Translations under genes and position numbers: made by a program
Notes under the pieces: model-generated
What the model saw: the letters and a program-made list of their open reading frames with translations, nothing else
The model's database searches: none
Told to the model about the DNA's origin: nothing
Origin: Rhizomys pruinosus
Lineage: Eukaryota > Chordata > Mammalia > Rodentia > Spalacidae
Assembly: GCA_009823505.1 (NCBI GenBank)
Contig: VZQC01000348.1
Span: 521,907 to 585,906, forward strand
Length of the DNA: 64,000 nucleotides
Direction of reading: 5' to 3'
Shown: positions 46,069 through 57,835 of the stretch, piece by piece
Layout of the letters: each line of letters starts with the position of its first letter
How positions within the stretch are numbered: the stretch's first letter is position 1

Positions 46069-46286
46069 TTAAAAATCATTAAGGTCCAGGGTGAGAGGTA
46101 CGGGTTTAATTTTGTTCTTCTACAAATGATGATCCAGTTTTGCCAGCACCATTTGGTGAAGATGGTATCTCTCTTCAAAAATCAAATCCAAGTGTATCAA
46201 AGACTTCAATGTGAAACCCAAAACTCTGAAGGTGATACAAGAAAATGTTGATAGCAATGTATAAGACATAGGAGTAGGAAAAGACT

Positions 46287-46441
46287 TTCCTTTTTTCTGT
46301 CTTTTTGAGACAGGGTCTCCCTCTAGTCCCAGCTGGCCTGGAGCTTGCTCTGTAGACCAAGCCAGCTTTGAACTCACAGGGATCCACCTGCCTCTGCCTC
46401 CGGAGTGATAGGATTAAAGGTCCCTGCCACCATATCAGGCT
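46287..46441 (-). mobile_element. B1 SINE inside L1
   Basis: Reverse B1: TTTTTGAGACAGGGTCTCCC to TTAAAGGTCCCTGCCACC. Confidence 0.93.
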
Positions 46442-46743
46442 GGAAAATACTTTCTAAATCAAGTAGCTACACAGGAATTAAGGTCAACATTTGACAAGTG
46501 GGAACACATAAAACTCAAAAGCTTCTGTACAGTGAAGGAAACAACCAAGGAAGTGCAGAGAAAACCCACAGAGTGGGAGGAAACCTTCATCAGTGATATA
46601 TCTGATAGAGCATTAACATCCAGAATATGTAACTACTCAAAATACAAGGAAGTAAGAAAACAAATGACCTACTCAAAAGATGGAGTAAAGAGCTGAACAG
46701 AGACTTCACCAGTGAGGAACTAGAGATGGCTGAGAAACATCTT

Positions 46744-47037
46744 AAAAAGTGTTCAACATCGGGCTGGAGAGATGGCCTAGCGGGTAAGAGCACCGACTGC
46801 TCTTGCAGAGGACCCGGGTTCGATCCCCAGCACCCACATGGCGGCTGAGAACCGTCTGAAACTCCAATTCCAGGAGAACTCCAGCTCCAGGGGAATCCGA
46901 CACCCACTTCTGACCTCCGTGGCATTGCACGACATGGGTGCACAGACTTGCATGCAGACAGTACATTTGTACACATACAGAAATAAATAAAAATTAATAA
47001 AAAAAAATTTAAAAAAAAAAAAAAAGTGTTCAACATC
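46744..47037 (+). mobile_element. B2 SINE, long form, with TSD, inside L1
   Basis: Complete copy with CpG-rich body, the 17-bp duplication and an A-rich tail. Exact 17-bp TSD AAAAAGTGTTCAACATC at 46,744-46,760 and 47,021-47,037. Confidence 0.96.
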
Positions 47038-47135
47038 ATTAATAATTAAGGAGAAGCAAATTAAAACCACTCTAAGATATTATTTTACCCTGATAAGACT
47101 GCCTCCCAAGTCCTGGGACTAAAGGCACACCAAAC

Positions 47136-47386
47136 TTGGTATTTTTTTTTTTTTAATTTTATTTATTTTTGTATGTGTATGAGTGTACTGTCTGCATGCA
47201 GGTTTGTGCACCCATGTCGTGCAATGCCGTGGAGGTCAGAAGAGGGCGTCGAATTCCCCTGGAACTGGAGTTAAAGATGGTTTTTAGCCACCATGTGGGT
47301 GCTGGGGATCGAACCCGGGTCCTCTGCAAGAGCAGTTGGCACTCTTAACCACTAGGCCATCTCTCCAGCCCCGGTATTTTTTTTTT
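47136..47386 (-). mobile_element. B2 SINE, short form
   Basis: Complete reverse copy ending CCATCTCTCCAGCCCC. Flanks GGTATTTTTTTTT on both sides give a probable TSD. Confidence 0.93.
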
Positions 47387-47744
47387 AATTATAGTCATTT
47401 AATCATATGAACATACTGAATTCTGACTATAGTTCTCCAGATTTCAATATAAAGACTAATCTTGAATGTTTTTAAAGATAAATTTCTGAAATATCCAGTG
47501 TAATATTATATTTTGTATATTATTTGTTTATACATTAATGAACTCTGAATAGATTTTAAGAAAACTGTTAAAAGAAATCTTATGCATATAGACACATCTA
47601 ACCAAACTGCTTAAAAATAATTTGCAGAATTATTTAATTTGCTTAGCACTTCATTCCCTTGCAATAACAGCACAAGCATAGAGTAAAAGCAAATTTATAA
47701 TCTTATACTGATCAAGGTATGGTTCACATTTTCAATAATTGTAA
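47387..47744. other. unassigned AT-rich stretch
   Basis: Nothing recognised. Confidence 0.45.
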
Positions 47745-50095
47745 TAAAATACTTTCATTGACATTTTGTGTATTTCTTTCTTTAAATTTATTTTATTTTA
47801 TTTTTTATTTATTTATGTGTATGAATGTACTGTCTGCATGTAGGTTTGTGCACCCATGTCGTGCAATGCCACGGAAGTCAGAAGAGGGCGTCGGATTCCC
47901 CTGGAACTGGAGTTCTCCTGGAATGGTAGTTACAGACAGTTCTCAGCCACCATATGGGTGCTGGGGATTGAACCATTCTCTGCAAGAGTAGTCGGCGCTC
48001 TTAACCTCTAGGCCATCTCTCCAGCCCCGACATTTTGTGTATTTCATACATCATTTCTCAGTCCAATTATACATATTCCCCTTTCCCTGTCCCCTCAACC
48101 CAACCCCAGTTTATGCATTTTGCCATACATGTCTTGCATTTTTTCTCAGTCTTATTAAAGTTTTTTCTCTGCAGAGGTTTATTGTTTTATGCTGAATTTA
48201 ACTGTATCCGTCAGTTCTTTGATCTAGTCCTTATGTTGTTGTTTTTCCCTCCCATTTGTATTGCTCCAAAATATGCCTATATAAATGTCACTTACATAAG
48301 AAAATTATGACCTCCGAAAAGAAGCTTTATGTTAATTCCAAAATATATTATGAATTCACATTTTCCCTTTAATTTTATATTATTTCAAAATGTGAATACA
48401 TATCTTACAATGTCTGAAAATAAGTGGCAAGTTAATTCTAGAGCCCATTAATAGATTTATAGTATAACAGCACAGTTGCTTTCAGATAAAAAGAAATATA
48501 ACAATAATGTTGATCATCTTACCTTTCAACTGGGAATTTGGTGGTAGCATCCAGAAAGGAGGGAAACCATTCCTCCTTTGTTTTTCTGGGACTGTGTTAC
48601 TTCACTTAATATAATGGGATCCAGTTCCATCCATTTACCTGCAAATTCACGATGTCATCTTTAAGCTGCATAGAACTCCATTGTAAACATGTACCACATT
48701 TTTGGTATCCAGTCGACAGTTGAGGGGTATTTGGGATGGTTCCAGTTCTTCACTATTGTGAAGAGAGCTGCAATATACACAGATGTGCATGTATCTTTGC
48801 GGTAGGATGAATCTTGTATTTAACTTAAATCATCTACTGCTTTAGTTCCAAAATAATACTGGTTTTAGCCTCTAATGAGAGGCATAATTTGAATTTTCAT
48901 GACGTTAAATACTGTAACATCATGGTAGAAAAAGCTTTGTAAGTGCATTATCTCAAGCACTGTATTGAAATAGAGGGCAGAGAGTGGAGAGCCTGGTCTG
49001 GTCCTTGATTTTAATGGGAATAATTCTAGGTTTTCGAAGTGTAGAATGATGTTGGGTGTAGGTTTGTTGTATATAGCTTTAATTACGTTTAGGTTTGTTT
49101 CCTCCAGTCTAATTATTTATAGGAATTTAGAAGCCATGGATGCTGCATTTTTCATTTTTTTTTTCTTAATCTATTGAGGTAATCATGAGTTTTTTGTCTT
49201 TAAGGCCATTTATATAATTTTTTATATTTATTGAACCATGCCTTCATATAAGGAATAAAGCCAACTTGAGCATTGTGAATTATACTTCTGAGGTGTGGCT
49301 GTTGTATTTGAGAGTATTTTTAAAATTTTCATTAATCTTTTGTCCATTTCATACAACTTTGATATCAACAGTCATAGAAACTACAGATCCTATATAAAAA
49401 TCATGAGAATCAACCTATTATTGAATGGTGTATGAGACACTTAAGATACCAAGTAATTTTTAATCCTAAACTTGAATAAAATAAATATACAACATATCAA
49501 AATTCTCTTGACAGAATAAAGGCAGTATTAAAGGATAATTTATACTGTCTAACATCAAGTTAAAAAATTGAGAGATCTAAAATGTATAAAATAAATAAAT
49601 AAACCTTAAGAAATAAGAACAAAACAAGTGTACACAAATGAAAGGGAAGAAAAGTGTAAAATCAGAGAAAAATTATGAAATAAAGATGTAAATGAATTAA
49701 TGAAATGAAGAGCTGGTTCTTTGAAACATTAAACAAAGTTCACCAATCTTAAGACATCTTACCCTAAGGAGGAGAGAGAAGACTCAATAAAATCAGATTT
49801 ATAAAGGGGGCAAATCAGAAAATCATGTGGATTGCCTTAAGAATCTATGCTATGCTATATTGGAAAAGATTTTTTAAGCATCTAGATGCATATGAAATAC
49901 TAAAATTAAACCAAAATGAAATTAATAATTGAAATATTCCTATAATAAGCATTGAGATTGAAGCACTTATCATCTCCAAACTAAAGACAAGGTTCAAATG
50001 GATACAGTGTAGTATTCTACCTGAACTTCAAAGAAGAGCTAATATCTGGACTACAGAAATTACTACATGAAGAAGAAATTGAAAGATTTTTTTTC
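47745..50095 (-). mobile_element. L1 with inverted 5' segment (twin-primed)
   Basis: From 47,745 to ~49,380 the minus strand carries L1 in order: upstream ORF2 pieces (49,380-48,830), ORF2 end (48,800-48,510), 3' UTR, G-rich tract and tail (48,180-47,745). From ~49,480 to 50,095 the plus strand carries an earlier part of ORF2 (GAGCTGGTTCTTTGAAACAT, CTGAACTTCAAAGAAGAGCT). A 5' segment inverted relative to the 3' segment is the signature of twin priming. A B2 sits in the tail at 47,777-48,028. Confidence 0.72.
47760..48045 (-). mobile_element. B2 SINE, long form, with TSD, in L1 tail
   Basis: Complete reverse copy with the 17-bp duplication. Exact 17-bp TSD GACATTTTGTGTATTTC at 47,760-47,776 and 48,029-48,045, which is itself L1 3'-end sequence. 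Confidence 0.95.
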
Positions 50096-50335
50096 TAAAC
50101 TTTTATACTGTTTAATATTTCATTTAAAAATGTTTGCATATAACTGTACTGCCTACACATGTAATTGTACCAATGTCATTAAATGTCTGCAGCTCTCAGA
50201 AGGGAGTATTGGTTTCCTGTGGAACTGGAGTTATGTATATTGTTAGCCATCCTGTGGTTGCTGGGAATTGAACCAGGGTCCTCTGAAAGAGCAATCATTT
50301 CTCTTAACTGCTAAGCCCTTTCTACATTCCCCTAA
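50096..50335 (-). mobile_element. B2 SINE, old
   Basis: CTGTACTGCCTACACATGTA, GGAACTGGAGTTATG, GGGAATTGAACCAGGGTCCT and CTAAGCCCTTTCTACATTCC: diverged reverse B2. Confidence 0.75.
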
Positions 50336-50342
50336 ACTTCTA

Positions 50343-50488
50343 TTTTTTTGAGACAGGCTCTCCGTATAGTCCCAGATTGTCTTGAATTTTGCCATGTGGA
50401 TCAGACTAGGCTTGAGCTTACAGAAATGTCCCTATCTCTGTGTCCTGAGTGTTGGGACTAATGGAGTATGTCACTACACTTGGATCCA
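50343..50488 (-). mobile_element. B1 SINE, old
   Basis: TTTTTTTGAGACAGGCTCTC to TCACTACACTTGG: diverged reverse B1. Confidence 0.8.
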
Positions 50489-51045
50489 AACTCATTTTAT
50501 AAAAGTCAGTGTTACCCTGATAACACAAATGTCAAAGACTTCATAACAACACCATTCTTCTGGTACAAATTTAATTTTAGTTAGCTTTCTATTGCTGTGA
50601 GGAAAAAAAAAAACAACTGACAGAAAACAACTTGGGAATGAAAGGTCTTACTTCACCTTCACCTTACAGTTACTCATAGATGTAAGACAGGCTAGGAAAT
50701 AAGTGCATACACCAAAAACTAGATGATGGAGGATTGTTGCTTACTGTCTTGCTCACCTGGCTTGTGCTCAGTATGCTTTCTAATATAATATTACTTCCCA
50801 GGGGTGTTACTTCCCAGTGTGCTGTGTCTTCACACATTATTCAATGGTCAAGAACATGCTGTAGATATGTACACAGCCCAACCCAATAGAGGAAATTCTC
50901 GATGAGGTTCTTTCATCAATTTTACATACAAACACATCTCTATTTACATACAACCTTTCAGTTTCTTGTCCCAAGATCTCATGTTAATATTAATTGTACT
51001 ATTTAAAACAGTAAAACTCCCACAGTCTTTAAACATCCAAACACT

Positions 51046-51348
51046 TTAAATGCCCAAAGTATCTTTAAAACAATATAGTGTATCAACTGTGGGCTTCTGG
51101 AAAATCCAAAGGGAGAACTGAGAATGCTGTGACACCAAAGTCCAGTTATGTTTCTCAGTGTTGAACATCTGTGATTCACTCAGAATCTTCTGGGCCTCCA
51201 GGCCCTTGGGCAGCTCCACTTCTTTGGCTCTTGCATCCATAGCACAAACATCTTGATTGTAAGGCTCAGGAGGCTCCACTCCACACCTGCCACTGCCCAT
51301 GCTAGTCATCTCATTACCCTGCCATCTCCAAGAAGCTGTGGTCTCCAT
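51046..51348 (-). other. 100-codon open frame in retroelement internal sequence
   Basis: Open on the minus strand (starts METTASWRWQGNEM) within MaLR-like internal sequence. The residues show no gag or other motif I know. MaLR internal regions are generally non-coding, so this is probably chance in GC-richer DNA. Confidence 0.2.
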
Positions 51349-51817
51349 TGCAGCTGAGGGTGCAGCTACACCAAAGTCCCACCTATCCTGTCAGTGTCAA
51401 GCTTCATGACTCTCCCACTTCAAAACCAGTGATATGTAGGAAACTCTTTCACATTACCGTGCCCTGCTTCCAACTTGAGATACAGCCTTGAACAACCTCT
51501 GGAGCATAGTTTCAGTGTAGTGAGCCTGGTGCAATACTTCCCAGATAATTTCCCTCACTGATTATGCTCTCTTCTTCTTACTACCAGCTTATTTTTCCTT
51601 TAGCCTCCACTGGCCAGCATCAATTATCTCAGTAAAACACAAAAGGTTTCACTTCTAAAAATTGTTAAACTATATTTGCAAAAGATCTGGTAGTGTTAGT
51701 CTCCTTTTGAAGATTCACAAGCCAGGCCTCCTTCATTTGCATCTCTTTCAGTGTTATTTTTAAAGTTCCTATATACAGCTCATTGAGCTCAAAGGTCTTT
51801 TTCAGTCAAAGCTTCAC

Positions 51818-52134
51818 AAAAAATATTCACAATCACTTAATGGGCTCTAGAATCAAGCCACCACTTACTTTCAGACTCTATAATTACTGTATATGAGGGG
51901 AAAGTATGTATGCTTATTTTAGAGTAATATAAAATTAAAGGAGGAAAACGTGAATTCCTAAACATATAAAAAAAAAGACTGAGTGAAAGTTAGACAGTTA
52001 TGGCAGAGTGCAGGGTCTGGGGTGTGGTGGGGGGGAGGGAAAGGGAAATATGTCTCAAGTGAACTGAGAAATGATGCCTTAAATACACAAAACATCAATA
52101 AAAGCACTACAAAAAGAAACAAAAAGTATTCACA
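51818..52134 (+). mobile_element. L1 3' UTR, standard type, with TSD
   Basis: A 5'-truncated insertion of about 284 bp (51,834-52,117): CTTAATGGGCTCTAG block, AATTCCTAAACATAT, A-run, GACTGAG, GGCAGAGTGCAGG, polypurine tract (52,017-52,046), CATCAATAAAAG. Flanks CAAAAAATATTCACAA and CAAAAAGTATTCACAA are a 16-bp TSD with one mismatch. It lacks the extra UTR block. Confidence 0.85.
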
Positions 52135-52710
52135 AACCTCCCAGACCCATATGGCCATGTCCATCACAGGAATAGCCTATGCTCTGGTTCTGATATTTGT
52201 TCTAGCTACTTTGTAAAGGTGGATTAAAACACTGACCGAAACAACTTTGGGAGGAAAGATTTTATTTTACTTACAGCAAGTCCATCATCAAGAAAAAACA
52301 AGGCAGAAACTCAGGGAAGGCATGGGTTCCACCCTACTCTTAGTACCAACTTATGTATTAGTTAATTTTCTGTTACTCTGCTAGAACACCATGATCCAGG
52401 CAACTTATACAAAAAAAAGTGCATTTATCTTACAATTCAAGAGGGTTTAAATCCATCACAAAGCAGAAGGCATGACAGCAGATATGGCCAGAACAGAAAG
52501 CAGAACCATGACATCTTCAAGCAGGCAGAGGAAGCAAAGCACAATTGAAAGTCTGACAAGGCTTAAGAACTCTCAAAGCCCACCCCCAGGCATCTAATTC
52601 CTCCACCAAGGTCTCACCTCCTAAAATACATCAGAACAAGAGCACCGACTGGGGACAAGGTGTCCAAAAACTTGGTGCCTTTAGGACACATTCTCATTCA
52701 AACTTCCAGA

Positions 52711-53322
52711 GTAGGCTCACCAATATTAAGTAGCCTCAAGGAAATCTAACTAGTTAGTAAACTAACTTCAAAACATAACTTAAAAAATGAGTTTGAAAGG
52801 AATTACCCCATACATATATATGGACAATGTCACTTCTGGAATTAATGGGTTATTAAGTAAATCTGACAGTACAAGGCATGGGACGCCTTCCTAAAAGCTG
52901 TATGTCAGGATTGTCCCAGAGGTTTACAAAACATCACAGACTATATTGGAATGGCCTTTGTTACCCACAATAATTATATGGTAAGTTTCTATTACTGAAT
53001 ACACCATGCACTGACTGCGGGGTACAGAGAAGTCAGTATCAACATAACTGGAAAATAACTCTCTAATGGCTATTGTCATAGTTTCATAGCCACTGTGTAA
53101 GAAAAGAGATCAATGGTCTGACCCAGTGCTGGATCCTGCATGCTACAATATGGATCTGCCAGGGAGCATTTACCCATATTGAAATCCTGATATAATCATG
53201 CAGGGAAACCAATTACTTTCTGAATGGATTAGAGGCCTTCTGTACAAATAGGAATTTCATACTTGATACTGTAATTGTTGCCAAAGATTCATGGTTAGAA
53301 GATCAGGTGTACTCATTCAACA
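52711..53322. other. unassigned, possibly old repeat
   Basis: Some phrases remind me of old rodent L1 3' UTRs, but I cannot support a call. Confidence 0.3.
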
Positions 53323-53324
53323 CA

Positions 53325-53325
<1 letters not shown>

Positions 53326-53388
<63 letters not shown>
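53326..53388. repeat. (CA)n microsatellite
   Basis: 63 bp, nearly perfect CA repeat; the longest simple repeat of the window. Confidence 0.98.
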
Positions 53389-53390
<2 letters not shown>

Positions 53391-53589
53391 ATATTAAATA
53401 ACAAATAAATAAAAAAATAAATAACCTTTAATCAGTTTTGATGTTAAAACCATGTTGAATTTTGAGAAATTTTAGCTGCTTTCTTTGCTTCCACTGCCTC
53501 TGCTTTCTAAAATATTATCAAGGTTCTATATTTTAATTAAAATTTAACCCATACTAAGTGACAAATGATTCTTCCACATATTTTTATTA

Positions 53590-53798
53590 GTGAGTGAGTT
53601 GCAGAAATATATATTTTTTTGAGGGAAAAGGGGATGTACACATGCCTGTGCCTTGGTTCACATGTGGAGGTGAGGAGTCAGAAAATACCTTACAGCAGTC
53701 AGTGGTACCCTTCTGCAATGTGCAATCATAGGGTCCAGCCCAGTATGTCAAGCATAGCGTCAGGCATTGTCACCCACTGAGTCATCCTTCTGGCCCTT
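53590..53798 (-). mobile_element. B3/B2-like SINE, old
   Basis: TTCACATGTGGAGGTGAGGA, GTCAGGCATTGTCACCCACT and GAGTCATCCTTCTGGCCC fit the reverse B3 layout. Confidence 0.65.
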
Positions 53799-54095
53799 CA
53801 AATTATTTTTCAAACAGAGAAAAGCTCCTGTCTTCTACAAATGCATGCACCACTCTTGTGTTCCGTTAAGGGCATCAGTAAACATGGAGTACTCCAAATA
53901 CAGGAGATGGGACATAATACAATCCAAGAACATATAAACATACATGCTTTACTAATTAAAGCATTCCAGGAAATAAATACATGCATATACCATGACCAGT
54001 AGAAGTGACCTAAAACAGCAATCAGAAAGTATATACAGCAGGACTGGAATATCCCACCAATATTCAGAGCTTCAGAGCAGGCATTAATCCTTTCA
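53799..54095. other. unassigned stretch
   Basis: Nothing recognised. Confidence 0.4.
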
Positions 54096-54099
54096 TTTT

Positions 54100-54264
54100 C
54101 CTCTTTTTTTTTGTCTTTAGGTCTTTTTGAGACAGGGTCTCCTTGTAGCCCCAGCTGTTCTGGAACTCACTACATAGACCAGGCTGGCCTTGAAGTCATA
54201 GAGATCCACCTGCCTCTGCTTCCTGAGTGCTGGGATCACAGGTGTGTGCCACAACAGTTGGCAG
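54100..54264 (-). mobile_element. B1 SINE
   Basis: Reverse B1: TTTTTGAGACAGGGTCTCCT to GTGTGTGCCACAACAGTTGG. The flanks contain TTCCTCTT and TTCTCCTCTT. Confidence 0.9.
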
Positions 54265-54659
54265 TTCTCCTCTTCTTTTATTTAAAAAATATTTTTTAAT
54301 AATAGGTAATGAGTAATGAATACAGGCATCCTTCATGTAAAACCAATTATCCAGCTGGGGGAGCTTATATGTACTATCATGTTGATCAAATAAGAGTCCA
54401 GTCTATGTTTCTGTAGTCTCATAGTTCACCTCAATTGCAGCCCTTACATTCTACCATGCCCCCTTTTCTGCAGATTTTTCCCTAGGCTTTAGAAAAGGGG
54501 CACAAGTGGGGCAGAAGCAAAGCAGTCTACTTTCTCTGGAGATGTCATTTTGGACTCTGAGCAGTTCAGGCTGTTTCCTTTCATGGGTTGGCAGTTTATC
54601 CAGGAATAACCTTTTACTCCTACTGATGAAGGACAAGCAATTAGATATACAGGCATTTA

Positions 54660-54908
54660 AACAGTACTCATTTTTTTTAAATTTTATTTATTTATTTTTA
54701 TGTGTATGAATGTATTGTCTGCAGGCAGGTTTGTGCACCCATGTCATGCAATGCCACAGAGGTCAGAAGACGGTGACAGATTCCCCTAGAACTGGAATTA
54801 AAGAGGGTTCTCAGCCACCATGTGGGTGCTGGGGATTGAACCAGGGTCCTCTGCAAGAGCAGTTGGAGCTCTTAACCACTAGGCAATCTCTCCAGCCCCA
54901 ACAGTACT
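54660..54908 (-). mobile_element. B2 SINE, short form, with TSD, inside L1
   Basis: Complete reverse copy. TSD AACAGTACT at 54,660-54,668 and 54,900-54,908; the surrounding L1 reads through once it is removed. Confidence 0.93.
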
Positions 54909-55558
54909 AATTATTATGGTAAGTTACATTGGTATAGACACAGATGTTTGGATGGTATGCTAATCCATGGACTACAGCTTTTCTGTAAAAGCTGACATCT
55001 TACTGTGGCTAATAACATCTCCTAACCACTAGAGGACTTAAGCTTGTGGCATCAGCCATGAATTATTCCTCCAATGGGAGAGCTAATAGCCAATTAGATT
55101 TGGGATATACAGACATTTGGCTGCCACTGCAGCACAGTATTTCCAGGCAAGTGAGGTGTATTGATTCAGTGGCCTTTGGTAACACTCTCTGGCATTCCAG
55201 AGGCCAACTGTACACTTGCAAGTTTGGTCTCGATATATCTTTCCCATGCTTATACCAGGTCTTCAACAGCAGGGTCTTACTGCCTCTCTTCTTGCAGATA
55301 TACCAGTTTGCTGGCAAAATGCCTTTAACTTTTGGGGGCCTTAGATCCCCTCGCCAACATCTCCTTGTCAGAATAATCCATTTCTGATAACAGATCTCTC
55401 CTGTAGTAATATATTTTGCTCAATTACCCAGCTTATATAGACTTCAGTATTATTTTTGGCTCTGAATAGAGAAATATCCTTTTTCACAGTTCCTATGACT
55501 ATCAGTCAATTAAAGAAGGCATCTATATTGCTTTTATAAGAGATTACCTCCATAAAAG

Positions 55559-55735
55559 AGAAGAAATTATCTTAAGTGAAGTAACACAGTCCCAGAAAAC
55601 AAACGACGAATGGTATCCCTCATCTGTGGATGCTAGCACCAATAACTCAGTTGTAAATATTCTTTATGGGGAGTGTTTCATATTGAAAAGAACAACAACA
55701 ACAACAACAGAAAAGACTTCAACAAGAACTGACTG
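55559..55735 (+). pseudogene. L1 ORF2 C-terminal tail
   Basis: The reading stays open from EIILSEV to a TGA near 55,735, giving about 58 residues. It includes a run of seven Thr from an (AAC)n repeat at 55,690-55,709. It is the end of ORF2, in the inverted 5' segment of the L1. Confidence 0.65.
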
Positions 55736-56392
55736 AAATGGTGAATCTGGTGGGGTGGAAAGGTTGGAAGGGGGACACGGGTCTACATTAGATTAATGTA
55801 GAGTTAATTGATGTGAGTTTAACAGGTATCCAAATTTGCCCAACCTTTGTCTACATATTATATGGTATTCTAGAAAAAAAAAAGTAAAAATATCTATATT
55901 AAACAACATTGGTTAAAAGGTTTTAATAAAAAAGACAATACATTTAAGCAAATTGGAAATATAAATTGTAGTCCACATCTGCTTCACTTATAATTTGTAT
56001 AACAACAACTTTGGGGTTAATAGATACAAATATTCTCTACAATGTTTGTGTTGTACAGTATCAACCTGTACCATTTTCTTCTACCTGTAGGATAATTTAA
56101 CTAAAGGAATTAAGTTGACTTCCCAAGTTAACAACATACAATCAATGATAAGCAGCTTGAGTAAATTTAATGCAGAAAAGTTGGCCCAGCTAAACATTAA
56201 AAGGAAGAAAAACCTCAGACTGCTACAGGCATCAAACATCTCTGTGGATCCTAATTGTAACAACTATTATAATGTGTCCTAATTAATTTTACCTTTCAGG
56301 TGCAGCAAAGTTTTAATATAAGAGACTTCCTTACCTCCTATTCATAGAACAAAGAAAAACATGATGGTAATGAAGTCATTCCCTAATTCTTC

Positions 56393-56655
56393 TCTTCTTA
56401 ATGAGCACATTGGGTATGAATGTCCTTGAGATTGTGGTGTGTTCTATAAGCAAACCCTAAAGTGAAAGGATGAAAGGTGATGCTTATAGGTAGTATTTAA
56501 TGGGCACTTCAAATGATGGGCATATTTACAGTATGGAAAAATAGATAAAAGCTTATAATTTTAAGGCATTAATGTTTTAAAGATATTATAATTTACATTG
56601 ACTGGTACAGTACCCTGAAGTCTGCTTTTAAACATTCCTGTTGGAGAATACTAAT
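56393..56655. other. unassigned stretch
   Basis: Nothing recognised. Confidence 0.4.
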
Positions 56656-56656
56656 T

Positions 56657-56912
56657 TTTAATATTCATTTTTATAATTTTTAAAAATTTATTTTTGTATA
56701 TGTATGAATGTACTGTCTGCATGTAAGTTTGTGCACCCATGTCGTGCAATGCCGCAGGGGTCAGAAGAGGGTGTCGTATTCCCCTGGAACTGGAGTTAAA
56801 GACGGTTCTCAGCCACCATGTGGGTGCTGGGGCTCAAACCCGGGTCTTCTGCAAGAGCAGTCAGCACTCTTAACCACTAGGCCATCTCTCCAGCCCTTAA
56901 TGTTCATTTTTA
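56657..56912 (-). mobile_element. B2 SINE, short form, with TSD
   Basis: Complete reverse copy. Flanks TAATATTCATTTTTA and TAATGTTCATTTTTA form a 15-bp TSD with one mismatch. Confidence 0.93.
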
Positions 56913-57021
56913 TTGTTATTTATTTTTGTTGTTATTGTTTTTTTAATATTAATTTTTATATTTGAACCATTTCTATCTGTAAATGATAAAGACATTGGTG
57001 TTAAATCCAGTAAAAAAATAA

Positions 57022-57058
57022 ATGAGAGAGAGAGGGAGAAGGAGAGGGAGAGAGAGAA
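57022..57058. repeat. (GA)n-rich microsatellite
   Basis: GAGAGAGAGAGGGAGAAGGA-type purine run. Confidence 0.93.
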
Positions 57059-57059
57059 A

Positions 57060-57699
57060 TTTTGCAGAGCTTCTGCAAAATTTGAAATGACAGTATCTCA
57101 CTAGAAATTCTTTGTCATAAACAACCTCAATTGTAGGTAACTACAAGAAGCAAGGTTTGACCAAAGCATTTCATAATACCACATATTGACACTTCACTTC
57201 CATGTGTTTATTAGTTCATTGCATGAGAAAAAAAAGTCAAATTGTGAAAAATCTTAGATTAAAATGATCCATTTTAAACACCCCCCCATTACCTTCAACA
57301 AGAGTAATCAATATTGTTTCCAGTACATGGGTTTGATTCAAATATTTGGAAAGCCTATTACCAACAACGAGTTACTGTGAAACTCAAGTAGTTTATACTT
57401 GTAGACATATATTAACTGAGGTTTTTATTATAAAGAGTTCTAAACATAAACAATACCGAAAAAACACAAAGATTTGCAAATTTATTTTTTTATTGAAATT
57501 TAGGTATCAAAGCTATGTATTATTTTGCATAGATCAATAAATTATTTTTTCTTAAAATATCATTTAATATCATTTTGTGGAGCCATTATTTTATCTATTA
57601 AATGATAATCAGCTATCTATACATACAAGGAAATATTGTATTTTTACCCCAGTATTCCTAAGGAAATTAAAGTAACATATGACTTTGGCATATTTGGCA
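57060..57699. other. unassigned AT-rich stretch
   Basis: Nothing recognised. Confidence 0.45.
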
Positions 57700-57835
57700 G
57701 TTTCCAATCTTCTATAACTGAAGTTCCAGGGTATCTGATGACCTTTCTGCCCTCTCCAAGCCCCTGGCACACAAGATTTACACATATCTGCAGCCACCCA
57801 AGCATATAACATAAATTAATAAATGATTAATTAAG
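57700..57835 (+). mobile_element. B2 SINE, 3' half, old
   Basis: CTGAAGTTCCAGGGTATCTG, GACCTTTCTGCCCTC, then ATAAATTAATAAATG tail. Promoter half missing. Confidence 0.55.

Larger units (their letters stand above)
46070..47110 (+). pseudogene. L1 ORF2 fragment (3' half), split by B1 and B2
   Basis: Colinear with the part of L1 ORF2 after the reverse transcriptase: TGGTGAAGATGG, GGAATTAAGGTCAACA, AAGCTTCTGTACAGTGAAGG, CAAATGACCTACTCAAAAGA, CATCTTAAAAAGTGTTCAAC, CATTAATAATTAAGGAGAAG. The frame is lost, and a B1 (46,287) and a B2 (46,761) interrupt it. The sense strand is plus. No tail is seen, so both ends are truncated. Confidence 0.82.
50575..52710 (-). mobile_element. ERVL/MaLR-type element, degenerate
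   Basis: The right-hand LTR (52,354-52,710) reads on the minus strand TTTGAATGAGAATGTGTCC...AACTAATACA, like MT/MaLR LTRs. A Leu-type primer binding site (complement of 52,331-52,348, TGGTACTAAGAGTAGGGT, 15 of 18 to the expected site) adjoins it. Internal non-coding sequence continues left to ~50,936, interrupted by an L1 at 51,834. An LTR-like block at 50,575-50,935 may be the other LTR or another element. No frame for gag or pol is readable. Confidence 0.55.
54275..56392 (-). mobile_element. L1, long-UTR type, twin-primed inversion
   Basis: The 3' segment (54,275-55,558) lies on the minus strand and carries the extra UTR block, ending at an A-rich site without the polypurine module. The 5' segment (55,559-56,392) lies on the plus strand and runs from the ORF2 C-terminus (EIILSEVTQSQK) into the first part of the UTR. 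Read along the L1 RNA the segments are adjacent, with only about 30 bases lost, a textbook twin-priming product. CTCTTCTT near both ends may be part of the TSD. A B2 interrupts it. Confidence 0.85.

Noticed and set aside
45949..46251. 100-codon plus-strand open frame
   Set aside because: It starts inside a B1 SINE and continues into an L1 ORF2 fragment in the wrong frame.
46590..47039. 149-codon minus-strand open frame
   Set aside because: It is the antisense of a B2 SINE and flanking L1. The same 'MYCLHA/PRRSEEG' readings recur at every reverse B2.
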